In this document: one piece after another, positions 4,677-8,738 of the stretch
Layout: every line of letters begins with the position of its first letter
How positions within the stretch are numbered: position 1 is the stretch's first letter
Origin: an uncultured Megasphaera sp.
GTDB lineage: Bacteria > Bacillota > Negativicutes > Veillonellales > Megasphaeraceae
Direction of reading: 5' to 3'
DNA length: 8,738 nucleotides
NCBI GenBank assembly: GCA_902464195.1
Contig: CABQJB010000085.1
Span: 1 to 8,738, forward strand
Notes under the pieces: model-generated
Told to the model about the DNA's origin: nothing
What the model saw: only the letters and a program-made list of their open reading frames with translations
The model's database searches: none
Translations under genes and position numbers: made by a program

Positions 4677-6539
4677 ATGAGTAAAGTTATTGGTATTGAC
4701 TTAGGTACAACAAACTCCGTAGTAGCTGTCATGGAAGGCGGCGAACCTACGGTCATCACGAATACGGAAGGCTCCCGCCTCACACCGTCTGTCGTCGGCT
4801 TCTCCAAGACGGGCGAACGCCTCGTCGGCCAGCTGGCAAAACGTCAGGCCGTATCCAACCCGGAAAACACCATTTCGTCCATTAAACGCCACATGGGTGA
4901 AAACTACACCGTAGACATCCAGGGCAAGAAATATACACCGCAGGAAATTTCCGCTATGATCCTTCAGAAATTGAAGGAAGACGCTGAAAGCTACCTCGGC
5001 GAAAAAGTCACCCAGGCCGTCATCACCGTTCCGGCATACTTCAACGACGGCCAGCGCCAGGCTACCAAAGATGCTGGTAAGATCGCCGGCCTCGACGTTC
5101 TCCGTATCGTCAACGAACCGACGGCAGCAGCCCTGGCTTATGGCCTCGATAAAGGCGGCGACGGCAAGATCCTCGTATTCGACCTCGGCGGCGGTACTTT
5201 CGATGTGTCCATCCTCGAACTCGGCGACGGCGTCTTCGAAGTAAAGGCTACCAACGGCAACACGCACCTCGGCGGCGATGACTTCGATAACAAAGTCATG
5301 GAATGGATGATCAGCGAATTCAAGAAAGAAACGGGCATCGACCTCTCGCAGGATAAGATGGCTGAACAGCGCCTCAAGGAAGCTGCTGAAAAAGCTAAGA
5401 TCGAATTGTCCACGGTCCTCTCGACCAATATCAACCTGCCCTTCATCACGGCTGATGCTACGGGCCCGAAACACCTCGATTTGACCTTGACCCGTGCTAA
5501 ATTCAACGAATTGACGGAAGACCTCGTCCAGGCTACGATGGAACCGACCAAGAAAGCCATCGCTGACTCGGGCTACACCATCGACGAAATCGACAAGATC
5601 ATTCTCGTCGGCGGTTCCAGCCGTATCCCGGCCGTCCAGGATGCCATCAAATCCATCCTCGGCAAAGAACCGAGCAAAGGCGTCAACCCCGATGAATGTG
5701 TCGCTATCGGCGCAGCTATCCAGGCCGGTGTCCTCGTCGGCGATGTCAAAGACGTCCTGCTCCTCGATGTTACGCCGCTTTCTCTGGGCATTGAAACCCT
5801 CGGCGGTGTCTTCACCAAGATCATCGACCGCAACACGACGATCCCGACTTCCGGCAGCCAGGTCTTCTCGACAGCTGTCGATAACCAGCCGTCTGTCGAC
5901 GTCCACGTCCTTCAGGGCGAACGTGAAATGGCAGCCGACAACAAGACCCTCGGCCGCTTTGAACTGACCGGCATCCCGGCTGCTCCCCGTGGAGTACCTC
6001 GTATCGAAGTCACCTTCAACATCGACGCCAACGGCATCGTAAACGTTTCGGCAAAAGACCTCGGCACAGGCAAGGAACAGAAAATCACCATCAAATCTTC
6101 GTCGGGCCTCGACAAGAGCGAAATCGACCGCATGGTCAAAGAAGCTGCTGCTCACGAAGCGGAAGACAAGAAACGTAAAGAAGGCATCGAAGCCAAGAAC
6201 AACGCTGACTCCCTCATTTACCAGGCCGAAAAGACCATCAAGGATATGGGCGACAAAGCCGACGCTTCCAAAGTTTCGGAAATCAAGGATAAGATCGCTG
6301 CCTTGAAAGAAGCCATGAAGACTGACGATACAGATAAGATCAAAGCCGCTTCCGAAGCCTTGACCAAACCGCTCTATGACCTGACCAGCGAAATGTACAA
6401 GAACGCAGACGCTGCCCAGCAGGCTCAGCAGCAGGCAGCCGGTGCCCAGGCCGGTGCACAGCAGGCCCAGAGCGATGGCCAGAAAGATGAAAAAGTAGTC
6501 GACGCCGATTACACGGTAGTCGACGATGACAAGAAGTAA
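4677..6539 (+). CDS. dnaK: Chaperone DnaK (Hsp70)
   Basis: DnaK binds exposed hydrophobic peptide segments in an ATP-controlled cycle with DnaJ and GrpE in the cytoplasm. From the ATG at 4677 the protein has 620 residues. The nucleotide-binding domain shows IDLGTTNS (7-14), VITVPAYFNDGQRQAT (115-130), VNEPTAAALAYGLD (145-158), FDLGGGTFDVS (168-178, with Thr174 in the conserved phosphate loop) and ILVGGSSRIPAVQ (309-321). The interdomain linker is DVLLLDVTPLSLGIET (359-374). The substrate-binding domain (about 375-485) and helical lid follow, and the tail is Gln/Ala-rich, ending in an acidic VDADYTVVDDDKK. Between SIKRHMG (68-74) and KKYTPQEISA (84-93) it lacks the roughly 24-residue insertion of proteobacterial DnaK, which is the Firmicute/Actinobacteria form. 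The gene lies 33 bp after grpE. Codon choice is strongly biased, as expected for an abundant protein. Confidence 0.98.
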   Translation: MSKVIGIDLGTTNSVVAVMEGGEPTVITNTEGSRLTPSVVGFSKTGERLVGQLAKRQAVSNPENTISSIKRHMGENYTVDIQGKKYTPQEISAMILQKLKEDAESYLGEKVTQAVITVPAYFNDGQRQATKDAGKIAGLDVLRIVNEPTAAALAYGLDKGGDGKILVFDLGGGTFDVSILELGDGVFEVKATNGNTHLGGDDFDNKVMEWMISEFKKETGIDLSQDKMAEQRLKEAAEKAKIELSTVLSTNINLPFITADATGPKHLDLTLTRAKFNELTEDLVQATMEPTKKAIADSGYTIDEIDKIILVGGSSRIPAVQDAIKSILGKEPSKGVNPDECVAIGAAIQAGVLVGDVKDVLLLDVTPLSLGIETLGGVFTKIIDRNTTIPTSGSQVFSTAVDNQPSVDVHVLQGEREMAADNKTLGRFELTGIPAAPRGVPRIEVTFNIDANGIVNVSAKDLGTGKEQKITIKSSSGLDKSEIDRMVKEAAAHEAEDKKRKEGIEAKNNADSLIYQAEKTIKDMGDKADASKVSEIKDKIAALKEAMKTDDTDKIKAASEALTKPLYDLTSEMYKNADAAQQAQQQAAGAQAGAQQAQSDGQKDEKVVDADYTVVDDDKK

Positions 6540-6562
6540 GATAGATAAGAGGGGCTGCCCAC

Positions 6563-7816
6563 ATGAGTAAAAGAGATTATTATGAAGTCCTCGGCGTTCC
6601 CAAAGACGCCAGCGACGCAGAAATCAAGAAAGCTTTTAAGAAATTAGCGCTCAAATACCATCCGGACCGCAACCCGGACAACCCGAAGGCAGCAGAAGAA
6701 AAATTCAAGGAAATCAACGAAGCGTACAGCGTCCTGTCGAATAAACAGAAACGCGCCCAGTACGACCAGTTCGGTCCGGCAGCATTCCAGAACGGCAATG
6801 CTGCCGGTTCCGGTGCCGGTTTCGGCCAGGGCGGCTTCGGAGGTTTTGGCGGCTTTGGCGGATTCGGCCAGGGCGGCCAGGGCTTCGGCGGCTTTGAAGA
6901 TATCTTTGATTCCTTCTTCGGCGGCCAGGGCAGCCGTCAGTCGGCCAATGGCCCGCAGCGCGGTGCCGATTTGCGCTTCGACGTAGACATTACCTTTAAA
7001 CAGGCTGCCTTTGGTACGGAAATGGAAATCCAGGTCCCGAAAGAAGAAACGTGCGATCACTGCCACGGCAACGGTGCCGAACCGGGAAGCAAGGTAGATA
7101 CCTGCCCGGACTGCCACGGCACAGGCCAGCAGCGCGTCGTCCAGAACACGCCTTTCGGCCAGATGGTCAATGTCCGCACCTGTTCCCGCTGCGGCGGCAC
7201 AGGCAAGATCATCCATGACAAGTGCAAGAAATGCCATGGCACAGGGACGGTCAAGGTCCGCAAGAAACTGAAGATCAAGATCCCTGCCGGTGTCGACGAC
7301 GGCGCACGCCTGCGCGTAGCCGGTGAAGGCGAACCGGGCGTCCGCGGCGGCGGTCACGGCGATTTGTACGTCTATATCTTCGTCCGCCGCGATCCCAAGT
7401 TCACCCGTGAAGGCAACGATATCTTGTCCCAGGAAACGATTTCCTTCGCCCAGGCTGCCCTGGGGTCGAAGATCCTCGTCGAAACCCTGGACGGCAAGAT
7501 CGAGCTGACCATCCCGGCCGGCACCCAGACGGGGACGGTCTTCCGCATCCGCGGCAAAGGCGTACCGGTCCTGGGGTCCAAGAACCGTCGTGGCGACCAC
7601 CACGTCCAGGTCACGGTCTCCGTACCGACGCACCTCAACGCCAAACAGAAGGAACTCCTGCGGGAATTCGCCTATGCTGGCGGCGAAACGTGGGTGGGGG
7701 AGCCAAAGCCGGCTGAACAACCGGCCGACGGTGACGCCACGAGCGCGAAGAGCGACAAGAAAGATACGAAGAAGACCAAGAAGAGTTTTTGGAGTAAGTT
7801 AAAAGAAGATCTGTAA
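6563..7816 (+). CDS. dnaJ: Chaperone DnaJ (Hsp40, class I)
   Basis: DnaJ delivers unfolded substrates to DnaK and stimulates its ATPase. The 417-residue product is a full class I J-protein. The J domain covers 1-70 with the essential HPD at 33-35. A Gly/Phe-rich linker (about 77-125) contains tandem GGF units and the conserved EDIFDSFFGG (112-121). Four CxxCxGxG motifs bind two zinc ions: CDHCHGNG (164), CPDCHGTG (181), CSRCGGTG (207) and CKKCHGTG (221). C-terminal substrate-binding domains run to about 355. The end is longer than in E. coli DnaJ, with an Ala/Lys-rich segment (382-407) and the closing SFWSKLKEDL. AAGAGGGG (6547-6554) is 8 bp before the ATG; the gap to dnaK is 23 bp, so the genes share a transcript. 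Confidence 0.97.
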   Translation: MSKRDYYEVLGVPKDASDAEIKKAFKKLALKYHPDRNPDNPKAAEEKFKEINEAYSVLSNKQKRAQYDQFGPAAFQNGNAAGSGAGFGQGGFGGFGGFGGFGQGGQGFGGFEDIFDSFFGGQGSRQSANGPQRGADLRFDVDITFKQAAFGTEMEIQVPKEETCDHCHGNGAEPGSKVDTCPDCHGTGQQRVVQNTPFGQMVNVRTCSRCGGTGKIIHDKCKKCHGTGTVKVRKKLKIKIPAGVDDGARLRVAGEGEPGVRGGGHGDLYVYIFVRRDPKFTREGNDILSQETISFAQAALGSKILVETLDGKIELTIPAGTQTGTVFRIRGKGVPVLGSKNRRGDHHVQVTVSVPTHLNAKQKELLREFAYAGGETWVGEPKPAEQPADGDATSAKSDKKDTKKTKKSFWSKLKEDL

Positions 7817-7836
7817 AGATAAAGGGAGTATGAACG

Positions 7837-8718
7837 ATGCAATGGAATGAAGTAGATTTGCTCGTTTCCCCAACGGCCACCGATTTGGTGGCCCTTCTTG
7901 TTTTTGAATGTGGAAGCAATGGCTCGGTCATCGACGACGAGCACCCGGACCACAAAGGGCGCATCCGCATTACGGCGTATTTCCCGCTGGCACAGGAAGG
8001 TCTTGTGGAAACGATACGAGAAAAGATGGGCGCTCTGGAAAAACGGGGTGTCGACCTGGGCGACTGGAAGGTCGTCGAAAAGAAAGCCGATGATAAGGAC
8101 TGGCTCTTTGCCTGGCAGGAACACTTCCATCCCAAGAAGATTTCCCGCCATTTCTGGGCGGCGCCGGCGTGGGAACCGGCCCGGCCGGCCGATGGCGAAG
8201 ATGTCCTTTCCATCGACCCGGGACTGGCCTTCGGCAGCGGTTTCCACGACACGACGTGCATGTGCGTCCAGTACCTGGAAGATACGGTGAAGGCCGGCGA
8301 TACGGTCTTTGACATCGGCACGGGCACGGGCACGGGCATCCTGGCCATTGCCGCAGCCAAACTGGGCGCGTCCCACGTGACGGCTGTCGACTTCGACGGC
8401 GTCGCCGTCAAACAGGCCGCGGTCAATGCCAAACTGAACGGCGTCGAAGATAAATTGACCATTGCCAACAGCGACCTCCTGGCAGCCATCCCGCAAGGTG
8501 AAAAGGCCGACGTCGTCGTGGCCAACCTGGTGACCAATGCCGTCCTGGCCCTGCTGCCGACGTTGCCGCCGTACCTCAAGGAAGGCGGTACGCTCATCGC
8601 CAGCGGCATCATCGACGAACGCATCGACGAAGTGCGCCGCACTGCCGCTGCCGTCGGCTTCACCTGGGTCGATGAACAGTTCCGGAGCGGCTGGTATGCC
8701 GTCCAGATGAAGAGGTGA
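7837..8718 (+). CDS. prmA: Ribosomal protein L11 methyltransferase PrmA
   Basis: PrmA uses S-adenosylmethionine to methylate amino groups of ribosomal protein L11. At 293 residues it has the family length. An N-terminal L11-recognition domain (1-60) is followed by a linker and a class I Rossmann methyltransferase domain (about 105-293). Typical motifs are DWLFAWQEHFHP (88-99), SIDPGLAFGSG (125-135, followed by FHDTT where many homologues have THPTT), AVDFD (183-187) for the ribose-binding acid, and VVVANLV (226-232) corresponding to the usual NIL motif. Motif I is odd: it reads DIGTGTGTGIL (159-169), two residues longer than the usual DxGxGSGIL, because of a tandem GGCACG repeat. AAGGGAG (7822-7828) lies 8 bp before the ATG, 20 bp after dnaJ. 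Placement behind dnaJ is common in Firmicutes. If the longer loop disturbs SAM binding the enzyme could be impaired; the rest of the gene looks intact and selected. Confidence 0.93.
   Translation: MQWNEVDLLVSPTATDLVALLVFECGSNGSVIDDEHPDHKGRIRITAYFPLAQEGLVETIREKMGALEKRGVDLGDWKVVEKKADDKDWLFAWQEHFHPKKISRHFWAAPAWEPARPADGEDVLSIDPGLAFGSGFHDTTCMCVQYLEDTVKAGDTVFDIGTGTGTGILAIAAAKLGASHVTAVDFDGVAVKQAAVNAKLNGVEDKLTIANSDLLAAIPQGEKADVVVANLVTNAVLALLPTLPPYLKEGGTLIASGIIDERIDEVRRTAAAVGFTWVDEQFRSGWYAVQMKR
8317..8338 (+). repeat. GGCACG hexanucleotide tandem repeat in prmA motif I
   Basis: Three perfect copies of GGCACG (8317-8322, 8323-8328, 8329-8334) are followed by a partial GGCA (8335-8338). The repeat is in frame and encodes Gly-Thr pairs at residues 161-166. 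Copy-number change would alter the protein in steps of two residues without a frameshift. Confidence 0.85.
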
Positions 8719-8722
8719 GACT

Positions 8723-8738
8723 ATGCGTAAGATTTTCA
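8723..8738 (+). CDS. rsmE: Start of a downstream gene, probably 16S rRNA methyltransferase RsmE (partial)
   Basis: Only the first five codons (MRKIF) are inside the window. AGAGGTGA (8711-8718) overlaps the prmA stop codon and lies 4 bp before the ATG, so the gene is tightly coupled to prmA. In Firmicutes the gene after prmA in this operon is usually rsmE, which methylates U1498 of 16S rRNA and whose products often begin with M-R/H-R-F-F-like residues. The assignment depends mainly on gene order; the coding evidence is too short to test. Confidence 0.5.

Noticed and set aside
4701..6155. 484-codon open frame on the minus strand opposite dnaK
   Set aside because: It is also codon-aligned with dnaK and explained by the strong codon bias of that gene. 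Antisense frames of dnaK have been mistaken for genes before. No start signal or promoter supports it.
6824..6895. GGF-type tandem repeat as a separate element in dnaJ
   Set aside because: This is the ordinary Gly/Phe-rich linker of class I DnaJ proteins and needs no other explanation.
6644..7720. 358-codon open frame on the minus strand opposite dnaJ
   Set aside because: It is codon-aligned with dnaJ, has a low-complexity translation and no ribosome-binding site, so it is a shadow of dnaJ.
7635..8663. 342-codon open frame on the minus strand opposite the end of dnaJ and prmA
   Set aside because: It spans two well-supported sense genes, is rich in Ser, Arg and Pro as expected for an out-of-frame reading, and lacks recognisable motifs.

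Overview
The window looks like chromosomal DNA of an anaerobic, fermentative Firmicute, most probably a member of the Negativicutes close to Megasphaera. This rests on three things: a butyrate-pathway crotonase very like the clostridial enzyme, the Firmicute gene order hrcA-grpE-dnaK-dnaJ-prmA-(rsmE), and a DnaK without the N-terminal insertion found in proteobacterial DnaK. The genus is an inference and could not be checked by a search. All recognisable genes lie on the + strand.

Region 1 (1-910): a single-gene unit for a short-chain enoyl-CoA hydratase (crt). It is preceded by a 10-bp perfect inverted repeat that starts at the window edge and is closed by a long hairpin terminator.

Region 2 (911-2852): an accessory islet. 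A two-hairpin intergenic repeat and a 7-bp tandem repeat lead into an extended -10 promoter and a gene for a secreted alpha/beta-hydrolase (esterase type, Ig-like N-terminal domain, one Sel1-like repeat at the C-terminus). The 3' end of this gene runs into a second hairpin repeat of the same family in opposite orientation, then into a 95-bp element with 10-bp terminal inverted repeats. About the last 40 residues of the ORF are therefore encoded by repeat DNA, and the gene appears to have lost its original C-terminus. A strong terminator follows.

Region 3 (2853-8738): the heat-shock operon. A TTGACA-N17-TATCTT promoter is followed by a diverged CIRCE operator (9-9-9 geometry), with additional AGTCAAA heptads on both sides of the promoter. 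The genes are hrcA (repressor), grpE (nucleotide exchange factor), dnaK (Hsp70), dnaJ (Hsp40), prmA (ribosomal protein L11 methyltransferase) and the first codons of what is probably rsmE (16S rRNA methyltransferase). Gaps are 4-33 bp, each gene has its own Shine-Dalgarno, and no internal terminator is seen. HrcA would shut the operon off by binding CIRCE; DnaK, DnaJ and GrpE form the ATP-driven folding cycle; the two methyltransferases modify the ribosome.

No wholly new multi-gene system is evident. The points that deserve a second look are the altered but compensated CIRCE, the heptads around the promoter, a hexanucleotide expansion in the SAM-binding loop of PrmA, the repeat-mediated truncation of the esterase, and a small hairpin that places the dnaK Shine-Dalgarno in its loop.
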